A stretch of 64,000 nucleotides of DNA, from the NCBI RefSeq assembly GCF_025574465.1, contig NZ_JAOBPP010000021.1:434001-498000 (forward strand), given 5' to 3'. Of this stretch, positions 53,245 through 63,214 are shown in pieces. The translations under genes and the position numbers were made by a program. Within the stretch, counting starts at the first letter, position 1. Each line of letters starts with the position of its first letter. The notes under the pieces were generated by a model that was given only the letters and a program-made list of their open reading frames with translations, made no database searches and was not told where the DNA came from. The DNA comes from Kordiimonas aestuarii (GTDB taxonomy: Bacteria; Pseudomonadota; Alphaproteobacteria; Sphingomonadales; Kordiimonadaceae).

Positions 53245-53523
53245 ATGGCGAATATGGGTGAAGTCACCGAGAGAATCGAAAAAAAGCTGCGCGCGGCGCT
53301 TGAACCGACCCACCTTGAGGTGATCGACGAATCGGAAGGACACCGTGGGCACGCGGGCTTTCGGGAAGGTGGCGAAAGCCACTTTCGCGTGGTGGTCCGC
53401 TCGCACGCTTTTAAAGGGCAAAGCCGCCTCGCGCGCCAACGCATGGTCATGGGCGCGCTCAAGGAAGAGCTGGCCGGCCCGGTACACGCGCTTTCTATTC
53501 AGGCGGAAGCCCCTGAGGCCTGA
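53245..53523 (+). CDS. bolA: BolA family protein
   Basis: The 92-residue protein has the class-II KH-like BolA fold with the FRVVVRSHAFKGQSRLARQRMV signature and the conserved His in the helix. BolA proteins pair with monothiol glutaredoxins in Fe-S trafficking and can bind DNA. The ATG has AGGAAAGT just upstream. The end of the gene lies 24 bp from the convergent kinase stop. Confidence 0.95.
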   Translation: MANMGEVTERIEKKLRAALEPTHLEVIDESEGHRGHAGFREGGESHFRVVVRSHAFKGQSRLARQRMVMGALKEELAGPVHALSIQAEAPEA

Positions 53524-53547
53524 CCCCCTGTTCCAATGCACATTGTT

Positions 53548-55419
53548 CTAATGCACATTGTCGGAGCCCCGCGGCAACACGGAGACAATCGCCTGATGCG
53601 CTTCCTTAAGGTTGAAGGGCTTGGTGATAAACTTGCGAAAACCCATGTTCATTGCGCGCTGGATAGTTTTGACGTTCACGTCGGCACTGACCGCGATAAC
53701 CGGAATATCCCGTGTCTGTTCATTGGCGGACAGCGCAATCTGCGCTTCAAATCCGTCCATTCCCGGCAGGTTCAGGTCCATCAGAATGAGATCGATCTTT
53801 CTGTCCATTGCAACGGCGATGCCGTCTTCTGCGGTTAGTACCGTGATGAGGTTGATGCCGGCAATATCGCCAAGGAACTGGCGCATCAGCGCCGTGTTGG
53901 CCGGATTATCCTCGATATAGAGAATCGTCGCCACATCGGTTGGGGTGGGGGACAAGCGGCGCTGGATTTTCATCTCAAAGGCCACGTCCGCCCCACTCCC
54001 GGTGCGGATCATGCTTTTGGCGGCAGGCAGGTCAATCCAGAACTTGGTGCCCGCGCCAATTTCACTTGAGAGGCCAATTTTGCCGCCCATGGCCTCAATC
54101 ACTGTTCTACTAACCGAGAGGCCGATGCCAGTGCCCTCGATAATGGACGCTTCGCGACCCAGACGGTTAAACGGCTCAAAAAGCTGATCCCAGTGCGCTT
54201 CCGGGATGCCGTCCCCGGTATCGGCGATCGTTATACGCAGGGTTCCCGGCACGGGTGTGTCGATATCAAAACTGACCGAGCCGCCAGCCTTGTTATATTT
54301 GATCGCATTGGTCAGCAGGTTGGTAATCACCTGTTTGAGCCTGACCCGGTCGGCCCGTACGGCGAGGCCCTCATCCACCTGTGGCAAGGCACGGATCGAA
54401 ACCTTATGCCGGTCGGCCAGGGGAGCCAGCATCTCGGCACATTCCGCCAGGGCGCTGCCCGCCGAGACGCTTTCAATACTGAGCTTGAGGTTGCCGCATT
54501 CGAGCTGCGACAGATCAAGCACTTCATTGATCAATGTCAGCAGATGTTCGCCACTGCTGCGGATATGGTTTAGATATTCGCGCTGCCGGTCGGTCAGCTG
54601 GCTGGACGGCCCAATTTCGAAAAGTTGGGCAAAGCCGAGGATGGCGTTGAGCGGAGTGCGTACCTCATGGCTGATGGAACTGAGGAAAACTGTTTTTGCC
54701 CGGTTGGCGTTTTCCGCCGCTTCCTTGGCTTGTACCAGTTCACTCTTGGCACGGGTCTCCGCTGTCATGTCGCGGACGATACCGCCGTAATAGACATTGC
54801 TATCCGCCGTAAACTGGTTGACAGCCAGGTAAAGAGGAAATTCGCTTCCGTCCTTGCGGCGGCCCGCCACCTCACGCCCGATACCGATGATGCGGGCTTC
54901 CCCGGTCTTGTTATAGGCACCTACATAACCGTCATGTTCCACTGCATATCGTTCCGGCATGAGGATTTTGACATTGCGGTCGAGAAGTTCATCTTCCGCA
55001 TAGCCAAAAATGGCCTCGGTCGCCGGGTTGGCGGAAACAATGCGCGCGCGGTCGTCAATGACAATAAGCCCGTCCACAACGGTTGCCCACAACGCATCAA
55101 GCTGCGCTTTCGAGCGCTCAAGCTGCGAGGCCCTTCGCCGCTCGAAAAGCTGGTGCAGGAAAACCAGCAGAAGGAGAAAGAAGCCGTTCAGTATCCAGAG
55201 ATACTGTTGCCACTCGCCCCCGACAAGTGCGCCATGAAGCAGCAATCCGGCGGAGACAACGGCGAAAACCTGCACGCGCGCCTTCATCATGAACGGCAAG
55301 AGGCAAAAGGCCAGCACACTGTACCCCAAGGCTACAAGAATGCCCTCACCCCAAATAACTTCGCAGCAAAAAAGGAGTGCGGTATATATTACAAGAGAAT
55401 AAGCCCATGTTTTCTTCAC
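53548..55419 (-). CDS. PAS-domain hybrid histidine kinase with receiver
   Basis: The 623-residue kinase has three to four N-terminal membrane helices (about 7-90), a PAS domain (about 105-220, with DGLIVIDDRARIVSANPATEAIFGY), HisKA with His251 in SISHEVRTPLNA, an ATPase domain (NLLTNAIKYN, ADTGDGIPE, GTGIGLSV) and a receiver (about 495-620) with LMDLNLPGMDG and the late Lys in TKPFN. The start is GTG with a weak ribosome binding site. The input is probably redox or ligand binding at the PAS domain. No response regulator follows; the gene ends beside bolA. Confidence 0.93.
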   Translation of the reverse strand: MKKTWAYSLVIYTALLFCCEVIWGEGILVALGYSVLAFCLLPFMMKARVQVFAVVSAGLLLHGALVGGEWQQYLWILNGFFLLLLVFLHQLFERRRASQLERSKAQLDALWATVVDGLIVIDDRARIVSANPATEAIFGYAEDELLDRNVKILMPERYAVEHDGYVGAYNKTGEARIIGIGREVAGRRKDGSEFPLYLAVNQFTADSNVYYGGIVRDMTAETRAKSELVQAKEAAENANRAKTVFLSSISHEVRTPLNAILGFAQLFEIGPSSQLTDRQREYLNHIRSSGEHLLTLINEVLDLSQLECGNLKLSIESVSAGSALAECAEMLAPLADRHKVSIRALPQVDEGLAVRADRVRLKQVITNLLTNAIKYNKAGGSVSFDIDTPVPGTLRITIADTGDGIPEAHWDQLFEPFNRLGREASIIEGTGIGLSVSRTVIEAMGGKIGLSSEIGAGTKFWIDLPAAKSMIRTGSGADVAFEMKIQRRLSPTPTDVATILYIEDNPANTALMRQFLGDIAGINLITVLTAEDGIAVAMDRKIDLILMDLNLPGMDGFEAQIALSANEQTRDIPVIAVSADVNVKTIQRAMNMGFRKFITKPFNLKEAHQAIVSVLPRGSDNVH

Positions 55420-55663
55420 ATTTCAATCCCAAACAAGAAAGTAACTTTGTTATCGTGGAAAGAAGATGTCCAGTTTAGTAACACAGTATTCAAATTAAAA
55501 GTCTATTAGAAAAACTTCAATGGGTTGGCGTTTTAAAAAGCCTTTAGGAAAGTTGCGGCGTTTGTAGCAAGTGAATACGTATTATGGCGATGGTTAATTT
55601 TCGATTGCAACGCCATGTCAGATGCGCCGCGGGCCGCATTTTAATGCGGGCTGGCGTCGTGGT

Positions 55664-56953
55664 TCAGCCGACACTCACGGTCTCGCACTCAGGGGCGGGC
55701 TGCCAACACTCGAAAATTTGAGATGCCAGTTTCTCCGGCCGGTTCTCCGCCTTGAAGGCCCGGGCCAACCGCAGGCGCTCTTTCCGGTTCATTGGTGGGT
55801 CTTCAATGGCGCAGGTAACCGCTTCCAGCATAGCACGCGCGGAAAATTCACCAAAAGTGACATAGGCCGCGCCAAGCCGGGCCGCCTCGCGGGCCAGCCA
55901 GCAGTTTTCAGGCACCACAAGGATATTCGCCGTTGCGATTGCCTCCCACACAATGCCGGAGGACCGGTTGAAATAGACCCCTGCATGGTAGGGCACCAAT
56001 ACAATTTCACTGTCGTTAAAAAGGGCACAGTAGGGATCTGTTTCCTGCAGGCGAGAACTGTATGAAAAATTCTCATGCACACGGTCAAGCGCTGAAAGCG
56101 CTCCGTGCGCCGGTTCGGCGGAAACATCATCTTGCGGCCACCCTACCTGCACGACAAAGGTCCAGTCCTCATGCCTTGAGCACAAGCCAGCGGCAATGTC
56201 CTGCAGGAAAAAAGAGCCCTTTTCGTTTCTGGGGGCCCCTGCATGCAGCAGCACCTGACGGGCCGGTTGCTCGCGCAGCGGCGCGTAAGGCTGAACGGCT
56301 GTCGCCAATATGGGATAGGTGGGAACGGGTTTGCCCCGTAGGTAGCTGTATTGCTCCGCATGGTCACTGCCGCAGGCGAAAAAATGCATGCCTGCCGGTT
56401 CGCTTTCCAGCTCCCGGAAGGCGAGCTTGTAAAAACGCGCGGTGTCAAAACTGTCGATCTGGATTTTCTGCCGCGCGGTATCGACAAGGCATCCGCTTGG
56501 CCCCATCAGATAACAGATGACCGTCGGGCGCTCGGCTTCCGGCAGCGCACAAAACCAGCGCACCACCCCGGTTAACTGATACTGGAGGATGGTGGGAAAG
56601 ATCAGGATGTCGTCTGGCTCAATACGGTCACCGGGGCCGCCGTGCAAATTGTCCGCTGTCAGGTGACTGCCCACAAAAAGGCGGGCCAGTTCCTCGAACA
56701 TCACCCGGTTCATATCGAAATATTTGTCCCAGTTTTTTAGCAGGTCCCGACGGCTGTCGGTATGCCAACTGGTCTTGGTGAAATGCCGCACAACCGGCAC
56801 GCCATCCAGCGTGGCGTCCTGAAAGTTGCCATGGCTGAAGATGGTTGTTTTATAGCCCTTTTCGGTGAAAAGCGCCGCAAAACAAGCGTCCCATCTCGCA
56901 TGGTGCCCGGCATGGCTGGTTAAGCCCGGATCACAAATATATACCTTCGCCAT
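55664..56953 (-). CDS. Glycosyltransferase, GT-B fold, family uncertain
   Basis: The 429-residue soluble protein starts at ATG 56953 (MAKVYICDPGLTSHAGHH), with AGGTGGGG upstream. The N-terminal half has a strand-rich Rossmann domain. The second half shows VLLHAGAPRNEKGSFFLQDIAAGL and PYHAGVYFNRSSGIVWEAIATANILVVPE, the typical donor-sugar half of a GT-B retaining enzyme (E-x-x-A-x-x-N). No family number can be assigned by eye. It has no neighbours of obvious related function, but other glycosyltransferase and sulfotransferase genes lie elsewhere in the window. Confidence 0.78.
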   Translation of the reverse strand: MAKVYICDPGLTSHAGHHARWDACFAALFTEKGYKTTIFSHGNFQDATLDGVPVVRHFTKTSWHTDSRRDLLKNWDKYFDMNRVMFEELARLFVGSHLTADNLHGGPGDRIEPDDILIFPTILQYQLTGVVRWFCALPEAERPTVICYLMGPSGCLVDTARQKIQIDSFDTARFYKLAFRELESEPAGMHFFACGSDHAEQYSYLRGKPVPTYPILATAVQPYAPLREQPARQVLLHAGAPRNEKGSFFLQDIAAGLCSRHEDWTFVVQVGWPQDDVSAEPAHGALSALDRVHENFSYSSRLQETDPYCALFNDSEIVLVPYHAGVYFNRSSGIVWEAIATANILVVPENCWLAREAARLGAAYVTFGEFSARAMLEAVTCAIEDPPMNRKERLRLARAFKAENRPEKLASQIFECWQPAPECETVSVG

Positions 56954-57058
56954 GTTCGCAAGCCCCACCTGACATTGTCAGCAGGACGATGGAACACACA
57001 GAACACGAAGTCAACGCGAAGAAGCTTTCGGGTGCTTGGATTTGGCTGCGGCGCCCTT

Positions 57059-57166
57059 CTAGAAACGGCGACGCGTTATCTGCACACGGCTGTAGGTGAC
57101 ACCCCCAGCGGCAACAGCGATCAAAAAGAAGGAGAGTAAAAACTCGGCAAATGTAAATTCAGTCAT
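57059..57166 (-). CDS. 35-residue single-helix membrane peptide
   Basis: The frame reads MTEFTFAEFLLSFFLIAVAAGG, then VTYSRVQITRRRF and stop. It has one hydrophobic helix (about residues 8-24) and a basic tail, giving a cytoplasmic C-terminus under the positive-inside rule. GAGGAT stands 6 nt before the ATG, an excellent ribosome binding site. It lies in an otherwise empty stretch between the glycosyltransferase and an uncertain frame. It is too short for most gene callers. No family is recognised; small transport- or envelope-complex subunits have this form. Confidence 0.55.
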   Translation of the reverse strand: MTEFTFAEFLLSFFLIAVAAGGVTYSRVQITRRRF

Positions 57167-57190
57167 TTTATTATCCTCGGCAGTGGATCT

Positions 57191-57403
57191 TTATTTTTTC
57201 GATTGAGTGATCATGCCGACGCAATAAGGCGGGAAAGTGAAGGAATTGGGGTCAGTTTGGCGCAACAGCCCACCATTTATCTCCCACCATTTATCTATTG
57301 ACGCGCATGGCTTCACCCCGTCGATTACGCGCGTGATGAAGTCCGCTTGAGCGGCGGCTGCAGGATGGAAGGGTTTAAGTCCTGGCGGGTGCCCGCAGCG
57401 CAC
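57191..57403 (-). CDS. Uncertain short hypothetical frame with an internal 14-bp tandem duplication
   Basis: A 70-residue frame is open, rich in Pro and aromatic residues near the end (NSFTFPPYCVGM). A perfect 14-bp tandem duplication at 57269-57296 shifts the frame inside it, so the two halves may not belong together. There is no strong ribosome binding site, signal peptide or known motif. It could be a degraded gene or non-coding. The rest of the 57167-57480 gap holds only the hairpin at 57448. Confidence 0.25.
   Translation of the reverse strand: MRCGHPPGLKPFHPAAAAQADFITRVIDGVKPCASIDKWWEINGGLLRQTDPNSFTFPPYCVGMITQSKK
57269..57296. repeat. Perfect 14-bp tandem duplication
   Basis: CCCACCATTTATCT occurs twice without a spacer. 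The length is not a multiple of three, so it changes the frame of any gene crossing it. Confidence 0.85.
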
Positions 57404-57447
57404 ACGGGAGCGCGCTGCTGGTTTATCTTGTCGTTTTGGTCCTGTCT

Positions 57448-57471
57448 CCCGGCAACCAGGAGATTGCCGGG
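57448..57471 (-). terminator. Hairpin after acnB without T tract
   Basis: CCCGGCAA (57448-57455) pairs with TTGCCGGG (57464-57471) around an 8-nt loop. It lies 10 bp past the acnB stop. No T run follows on the minus strand, so it may stabilise the mRNA end rather than terminate. Confidence 0.4.
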
Positions 57472-57480
57472 GGCGCGACG

Positions 57481-60270
57481 CTAGTGATGGCTTGCGGTAA
57501 CCGGCGGCTTGCCGAGCGGCGGTGCGAAGCTGGTGAGGTTGATACCCTCCACAGCGGCTTCATACTCGGCAATATTTGGTGTACGGCCAAGCACCGTGGA
57601 CAGCACCACAACAGGCGTGGAAGCCAGGAGCGATTCGCCCTTCTTCTCGTCAGAGTCCTCGACAACACGGCCTTTAAAGAGGCGAGTGGATGTCGCCATC
57701 ACAGTGTCGCCCCTCCCGGCTTTCTCCTGGTTGCCCATGCACAGGTTGCAGCCCGGACGCTCGAGATAGAGGGTGTTTTCATACTGGGTGCGGGCTGTGC
57801 TCTTGGGCGCACTGTCGTCAAACTCGAAGCCCGCGTATTTTTGCAGCACTTCCCAGTCGCCTTCGGCCTTCAGCTCATCAACGATATTGTAGGTTGGCGG
57901 CGCGATCACGAGCGGGGCCTTGAACTCCACCTTGCCGTTCTGTTTCTCGATGTTCCTCAGCATCTGCGCGACGATTTTCATGTCGCCCTTGTGCACCATG
58001 CAGGAACCGACAAAGCCGAGGTCGACTTTCTTCTCACCCCCATAAAAGGAAACCGGGCGGATGGTGTCGTGCGTGTAGCGGCGGGATACGTCCGCGTTGT
58101 TCACGTCCGGGTCCGCGATCATCGGCTCGATGATCTGGTCGAGGTCCACGACAAACTCGGCGAAATATTTGGCGTTGGCATCTGGCTGCAATGCAGGTTT
58201 CCCACCCGACTTGATCTCGGCAATGCGCTGGTCCGCGATGGCGATCAGGCCCCTCAGGGTCCCCGCTGCATTGTCCATGCCCTTGTCGATCATGATCTGG
58301 ATACGGCTTTTCGAGATCTCGAGCGACTGGATCAAGGTCGCGTCCTCGGAAATACAGATCGAGGCTTTTGCCTTCATTTCCGCCGTCCAGTCGGTGAAGG
58401 TGAAAGCCTGATCGGCGATCAGCGTGCCGATGTGCACTTCAATCACGCGGCCCTGAAAGACGTTGTCGCCAAACTGCTTCAGCATCTGGGCTTGCGTTGC
58501 GTGCACAACATCGCGGAAGTCCATGTGCGACTTGAGGCTGCCCTTAAAGGTGACCTTGACCGATTCCGGGATCGGCATGGTGGCCTCGCCCGTTGCGAGC
58601 GCAAGTGCCACGGTGCCCGAATCCGCCCCAAAGGCCACGCCTTTGGACATGCGAGTGTGGCTGTCGCCGCCGATGATCACCGACCAGTCGTCCACGGTGA
58701 TGTCATTGAGCACCTTGTGGATCACGTCCGTCATCGGGTGATACACACCCTGCGGGTCGCGCGCGGTGATAAGGCCGAACTTGTTCATGAAACTCATGAG
58801 CTTGGGGATGTTGGCTTGCGCTTTGGTGTCCCACACAGACGCGGTGTGGCAGCCGGACTGGTAGGCACCGTCTACCGTGGGCGAGATAACCGTTGCGGCC
58901 ATCGCCTCAAGTTCCTGCGCGGTCATCAGGCCCGTGGTGTCCTGCGAGCCGACAATATTCACGCTCACACGAACGTCCGAGCCCGCGTGCAATACCTTGC
59001 CGCCAGCCACACCAACAGCATTGTTGTTGAAGATTTTTTCAACAGCCGTCAGCCCCTGGCCCTCATGCGACACTTCCTTCGAGGTCGCAAAGACACGCGG
59101 CGCCGTGGCGCCAAGCGCGGCAGCCGCAAATGTTTGCAGTTTCTTGCCGAACACAACGGCGTAAGAACCGCCCGCCTTGATGAATTCGACCTTTGGCGGG
59201 GTCAGCGCGGAGGAGATATCAACGAGCTCTTTTTCACCCGTCGCATCATAAAGCTTTTTGGTTTTGGTGTTGATGGTAAACACCGTGCCGGTCTCGACCG
59301 AATACACCTGCTCAAGCACCGGGTCGCCGCTCGCGTCCAGAACCGGCTTGCCGTCGGCACCGAGCTTCTTGACCCAGTTTTTGAGATCAAGGCCAATACC
59401 GCCCGTCACACCGACGGTAGTCAGGAAGATCGGCGAAATGCCGTTTGTGCCGCCCACAATCGGCGCAATGTTCACGAAGGGTACGTAGGGGCTGGCTTGC
59501 CGACCGGTCCAGAGCGCGACGTTATTCACGCCGGACATGCGGCTTGACCCCACACCCATCGTGCCCTTCTCGGCCACCAGCATCACACGCGCGTCCGGGT
59601 GCTTGCGTTGCAGCGCCTGAATTTCCGCCTGTGCCTCCTCGGAGATCATGCACTTGCCGTGCAGTTCACGGTCCGAGCGGGAGTGCGCCTGATTACCGGG
59701 CGACAGGAGGTCAGTGGAAACATCGCCTTCAGCGGCGATATAGGTGACAACCTTGATTTTCTCGTCGATGTCCGGAAGCTTGGTGAAAAATTCCGCCTGC
59801 GCGTAACTTTCGAGGATGTCCCTGGCGACTGCGTTCCCTGCCCTGTAGGCGGCCGCGAGCCGGTCGGTGTCAACCTCATAAAGGAACACCTGCGACTTCA
59901 GCACCTCAGCGGCTTTGTTCGCAACCGTCTGATCATCACCGAGCGCCAGATCAAGAAGAACCTCAACCGACGGGCCGCCCTTCATGTGAGACAGAAGCTC
60001 AAAGGCGAAGTCCGGGGAGATTTCCTCAACAACCGCGCCGCCCAGGATAATCTCCTTCAGGAAGCTGGCTTTCGCGCCCGCCGCACTCGTGGTGCCCGGC
60101 AGCGTGTTATAGATGAAAAACTGGAGGGAAGCTTCCCGGTGCTCATTGCCCTGATCTTTGATCTGGGAGATGATTTCTTCGACAAGCGCTGCATCTTCAA
60201 TGGGCTTTGGATTCAATCCCTGGTTTTTGCGCGTTTCGATCTCGTTCAAATATTCGGTGTACAAACCCAT
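57481..60270 (-). CDS. acnB: Aconitate hydratase B / 2-methylisocitrate dehydratase
   Basis: AcnB interconverts citrate and isocitrate and hydrates 2-methyl-cis-aconitate. The 929-residue protein starts at ATG 60270 (MGLYTEYLNEIE), matching the family; the longer frame adds 22 unrelated residues. It has the N-terminal HEAT-like domain peculiar to AcnB, then the swivel domain early (as in AcnB, not at the C-terminus), then the catalytic domains with [4Fe-4S] Cys in GCHTASVWD and PGCNLCMGNQ. The early swivel and the HEAT domain separate it clearly from AcnA. The protein is about 60 residues longer than the E. coli enzyme, with an insert near 330-390. It diverges from acnA. Confidence 0.95.
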   Translation of the reverse strand: MGLYTEYLNEIETRKNQGLNPKPIEDAALVEEIISQIKDQGNEHREASLQFFIYNTLPGTTSAAGAKASFLKEIILGGAVVEEISPDFAFELLSHMKGGPSVEVLLDLALGDDQTVANKAAEVLKSQVFLYEVDTDRLAAAYRAGNAVARDILESYAQAEFFTKLPDIDEKIKVVTYIAAEGDVSTDLLSPGNQAHSRSDRELHGKCMISEEAQAEIQALQRKHPDARVMLVAEKGTMGVGSSRMSGVNNVALWTGRQASPYVPFVNIAPIVGGTNGISPIFLTTVGVTGGIGLDLKNWVKKLGADGKPVLDASGDPVLEQVYSVETGTVFTINTKTKKLYDATGEKELVDISSALTPPKVEFIKAGGSYAVVFGKKLQTFAAAALGATAPRVFATSKEVSHEGQGLTAVEKIFNNNAVGVAGGKVLHAGSDVRVSVNIVGSQDTTGLMTAQELEAMAATVISPTVDGAYQSGCHTASVWDTKAQANIPKLMSFMNKFGLITARDPQGVYHPMTDVIHKVLNDITVDDWSVIIGGDSHTRMSKGVAFGADSGTVALALATGEATMPIPESVKVTFKGSLKSHMDFRDVVHATQAQMLKQFGDNVFQGRVIEVHIGTLIADQAFTFTDWTAEMKAKASICISEDATLIQSLEISKSRIQIMIDKGMDNAAGTLRGLIAIADQRIAEIKSGGKPALQPDANAKYFAEFVVDLDQIIEPMIADPDVNNADVSRRYTHDTIRPVSFYGGEKKVDLGFVGSCMVHKGDMKIVAQMLRNIEKQNGKVEFKAPLVIAPPTYNIVDELKAEGDWEVLQKYAGFEFDDSAPKSTARTQYENTLYLERPGCNLCMGNQEKAGRGDTVMATSTRLFKGRVVEDSDEKKGESLLASTPVVVLSTVLGRTPNIAEYEAAVEGINLTSFAPPLGKPPVTASHH

Positions 60271-60397
60271 GACTATCCTGACAAAAAGTGTTAGATGAAG
60301 CTTGGAACCCGGGCCGCAGATACGTCTGCCAAGCAAGGGAAAAGCAGGCCGGCGCGGATACTATTTCAACATACCCTTGCTTGCAAGATAGTTCAGC

Positions 60398-60427
60398 CCG
60401 AAAAACATCAGTTTTCGGCCATTTTTT
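60398..60427 (+). promoter_or_regulatory. Terminator-shaped hairpin in the acnA leader
   Basis: CCGAAAA (60398-60404) pairs with TTTTCGG (60412-60418), followed after CCA by TTTTTT. On the plus strand this is a weak intrinsic terminator 60 bp before the acnA start. No gene enters from the left, since acnB is divergent, so attenuation of acnA is possible. A CTTGC-TT-GCAAG dyad lies just upstream (60376-60387). Confidence 0.4.
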
Positions 60428-60487
60428 GAGCTTTTCCATGTGCACAATCGGCCTATCTCAAACCCTTTAAGTGGAGTTCTTGATCTC

Positions 60488-63163
60488 ATGGCATCCGTTG
60501 GCAACGACACACTCAAGACCCGCCGCACGCTTACGGTTGGCGGCAAGGAATATGATTATTACAGCCTGAAGGCGGCTGCCGATCAGATCGGTGACGTCTC
60601 CCGCCTGCCATACACACTCAAGGTTCTGCTTGAGAATCTCTTGCGTTTTGAGGACGGTACGTCAGTAACCACCGCCGACATTCAGGCCCTCGCCGACTGG
60701 CAGAAAGACAAACGTTCCGATCACGAGATTGCCTACCGGCCTGCTCGTGTGCTGATGCAGGATTTCACCGGCGTGCCCGCGGTGGTGGACCTCGCCGCCA
60801 TGCGCGACGCAATGGCCGAGATGGGCGGCAACCCTGAACTGATCAATCCGCTTGCGCAGTGTGATCTCGTGATTGACCATTCCGTGATGGTGGACAAGTT
60901 CGGCACGCCACAAAGCTTCAAGCAGAACGTTGACCTTGAGATGGAACGTAACGCGGAACGTTATGAGTTCCTCAAGTGGGGCCAAAGCAGCCTCAACAAC
61001 TTCAACGCCGTGCCGCCCGGCACCGGCATCTGTCACCAGGTAAACCTCGAGTATCTTGCAAAAACGGTCTGGACGTCCGAGGAGGGCGGCCGCACCGTTG
61101 CCTATCCTGACACCTGCGTCGGTACCGACAGCCACACCACCATGGTGAACGGCCTAGCCGTTCTTGGCTGGGGTGTTGGCGGCATCGAGGCCGAGGCCGC
61201 CATGCTGGGCCAGCCGGTTTCCATGCTGATCCCTGAGGTTGTCGGTTTCAAGCTGACCGGCAAGCTCAAGGAAGGTATCACCGCGACCGACCTCGTGCTG
61301 ACCGTTGTGCAAATGCTGCGTGAGCGCGGTGTGGTTGGCAAGTTTGTCGAATTCTTTGGCAATGGCCTTGACCAGCTGACGATCGCTGACCAGGCAACAA
61401 TCGCCAACATGGGCCCGGAATATGGCGCAACCTGCGGCTTCTTCCCCATCTCCCAGCCCACGCTTGATTACATGCATTTCACTGGCCGGGACGAGCAAAC
61501 CATCGCGCTTGTGGAAGCTTACGCCAAGGAGCAGGGCATGTGGCGCGACGTAAACGCGCCCGACCCTGTATTCACCGACACGCTTGAACTGGATATCTCC
61601 ACTGTCAAGCCGTCGCTCGCCGGCCCGAAGCGTCCGCAGGACCGTGTGGAACTGGCGAACGCTGCGACCGAGTTTGACAAGGTTCTCGCCTCATTCGACA
61701 AGGACGGCAGCGGCGAATATGCTGTTGACGGTGAAGACTATAAACTGAAAAACGGTGACGTTTGTATCGCGGCCATCACCAGTTGTACCAACACCTCGAA
61801 CCCCGGTGTATTGATCGCGGCTGGCCTTGTTGCCAAAAAGGCCAACGAGCTGGGTATGACACGCAAGCCCTGGGTCAAAACCTCACTGGCACCGGGCTCA
61901 CAGGTCGTGACCGATTATCTTGACCGCGCTGGCCTGACCGAACACCTCAATGCGCTTGGTTTCAACCTCGTGGGGTACGGCTGCACCACCTGTATCGGCA
62001 ACTCCGGCCCGCTGGATGCTCCGATCTCGAAGACGATCAACGAGAACGACATGGTCTGCACCAGCGTTCTGTCAGGCAACCGGAACTTCGAAGGCCGCGT
62101 GAGTCAGGACCTGAAGGCAAACTATCTCGCATCCCCGCCGCTGGTGGTGGCCTATGCGCTCGCCGGTTCGATCCGCACCAACATCACCACCGAACCGCTC
62201 GGGCAGGACAAGGACGGCAACGACGTTTACCTGCGTGACCTGTGGCCCTCTAACCAGGAAGTGGCTGACGCCATCACGGCGTCGCTGACACGAGAGATGT
62301 TCATCGAACGGTATGCCGACGTGTTCGCAGGAACGCCCGAGTGGCAGGCGATCCCGGTTGCCGAAGGCAAAACCTACGACTGGAACAACAAGTCCACCTA
62401 TGTGCAGCACCCGCCTTACTTCCAGGGCATGGGCCCACATGTTGACGATACGGCAAACATCGTAGGCGCCCGTCCGCTTGCGCTTCTGGGTGACAGCATC
62501 ACCACCGACCACATCAGCCCTGCAGGCGCCATCAAGCCAGACAGCCCGGCTGGCCAGTACCTGCAATCCAAAGGCGTTGCGGTCGCGGACTTCAACAGCT
62601 ACGGCTCGCGCCGGGGTAACCACGAAGTCATGATGCGCGGCACGTTTGCCAACATCCGCCTGCGCAACCTGATGGCGCCGGGTACCGAAGGCGGCTGGAC
62701 CACACACCAGCCGTCGGGTGAGGTGATGAGTATCTATGATGCCTCGATGAAGTATCAGGAAGCGGGCACGCCGCTTGTGGTGATCGGCGGCAAGGAATAC
62801 GGTACCGGCTCTAGCCGCGACTGGGCAGCAAAGGGCACCAATCTGCTCGGCGTTAAAGCTGTGCTCGTGGAAAGCTTTGAGCGCATCCACCGCTCCAACC
62901 TCGTCGGCATGGGCGTGCTTCCGCTCCAGTTCAAGGAAGGCGACAACCGCGAGAGCCTCGGCCTTGAAGGCACCGAGACCTTCGATATCACCGGTATCGA
63001 AGGCACGATCAAACCGCGCCAGAACGTGACGGTGATGATCCATTATGCCGACGGCACGAAAAAAGAGATCACTGTGCTCTGCCGTGTCGATACGGAAGAC
63101 GAGGTGGCCTACTACCGGAACGGTGGCATCCTCCACTATGTGCTGCGCCGCCTGGCCGCGTAA
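60488..63163 (+). CDS. acnA: Aconitate hydratase A
   Basis: The 891-residue protein is the AcnA/IRP type: catalytic domains first, a linker, then the swivel domain at the C-terminus. Cluster Cys residues lie in SCTNTSNPG and [10 protein letters not shown], and the swivel domain has [16 protein letters not shown] 60488 ([11 protein letters not shown]) is preferred over the longer frame from 60440. It catalyses the citrate/isocitrate step of the TCA cycle and is the usual alphaproteobacterial enzyme. Divergent from acnB with a 217-bp gap and followed by a terminator. Confidence 0.96.
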   Translation: MASVGNDTLKTRRTLTVGGKEYDYYSLKAAADQIGDVSRLPYTLKVLLENLLRFEDGTSVTTADIQALADWQKDKRSDHEIAYRPARVLMQDFTGVPAVVDLAAMRDAMAEMGGNPELINPLAQCDLVIDHSVMVDKFGTPQSFKQNVDLEMERNAERYEFLKWGQSSLNNFNAVPPGTGICHQVNLEYLAKTVWTSEEGGRTVAYPDTCVGTDSHTTMVNGLAVLGWGVGGIEAEAAMLGQPVSMLIPEVVGFKLTGKLKEGITATDLVLTVVQMLRERGVVGKFVEFFGNGLDQLTIADQATIANMGPEYGATCGFFPISQPTLDYMHFTGRDEQTIALVEAYAKEQGMWRDVNAPDPVFTDTLELDISTVKPSLAGPKRPQDRVELANAATEFDKVLASFDKDGSGEYAVDGEDYKLKNGDVCIAAITSCTNTSNPGVLIAAGLVAKKANELGMTRKPWVKTSLAPGSQVVTDYLDRAGLTEHLNALGFNLVGYGCTTCIGNSGPLDAPISKTINENDMVCTSVLSGNRNFEGRVSQDLKANYLASPPLVVAYALAGSIRTNITTEPLGQDKDGNDVYLRDLWPSNQEVADAITASLTREMFIERYADVFAGTPEWQAIPVAEGKTYDWNNKSTYVQHPPYFQGMGPHVDDTANIVGARPLALLGDSITTDHISPAGAIKPDSPAGQYLQSKGVAVADFNSYGSRRGNHEVMMRGTFANIRLRNLMAPGTEGGWTTHQPSGEVMSIYDASMKYQEAGTPLVVIGGKEYGTGSSRDWAAKGTNLLGVKAVLVESFERIHRSNLVGMGVLPLQFKEGDNRESLGLEGTETFDITGIEGTIKPRQNVTVMIHYADGTKKEITVLCRVDTEDEVAYYRNGGILHYVLRRLAA

Positions 63164-63187
63164 GCGCGCTCTCGATCAAACACCCGA

Positions 63188-63214
63188 AAGGCGGCCCGAT
63201 TGGCCGCCTTTTTT
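63188..63214 (+). terminator. Rho-independent terminator of acnA
   Basis: AAGGCGGCC (63188-63196) pairs with GGCCGCCTT (63202-63210) across a 5-nt loop and runs into TTTT. It lies 25 bp after the acnA stop. Confidence 0.9.

Noticed and set aside
57436..59547. 703-codon open frame on the plus strand opposite acnB
   Set aside because: It runs antisense through a full aconitase gene with intact motifs; long antisense frames are expected at this GC content. It has no known domain or ribosome binding site.
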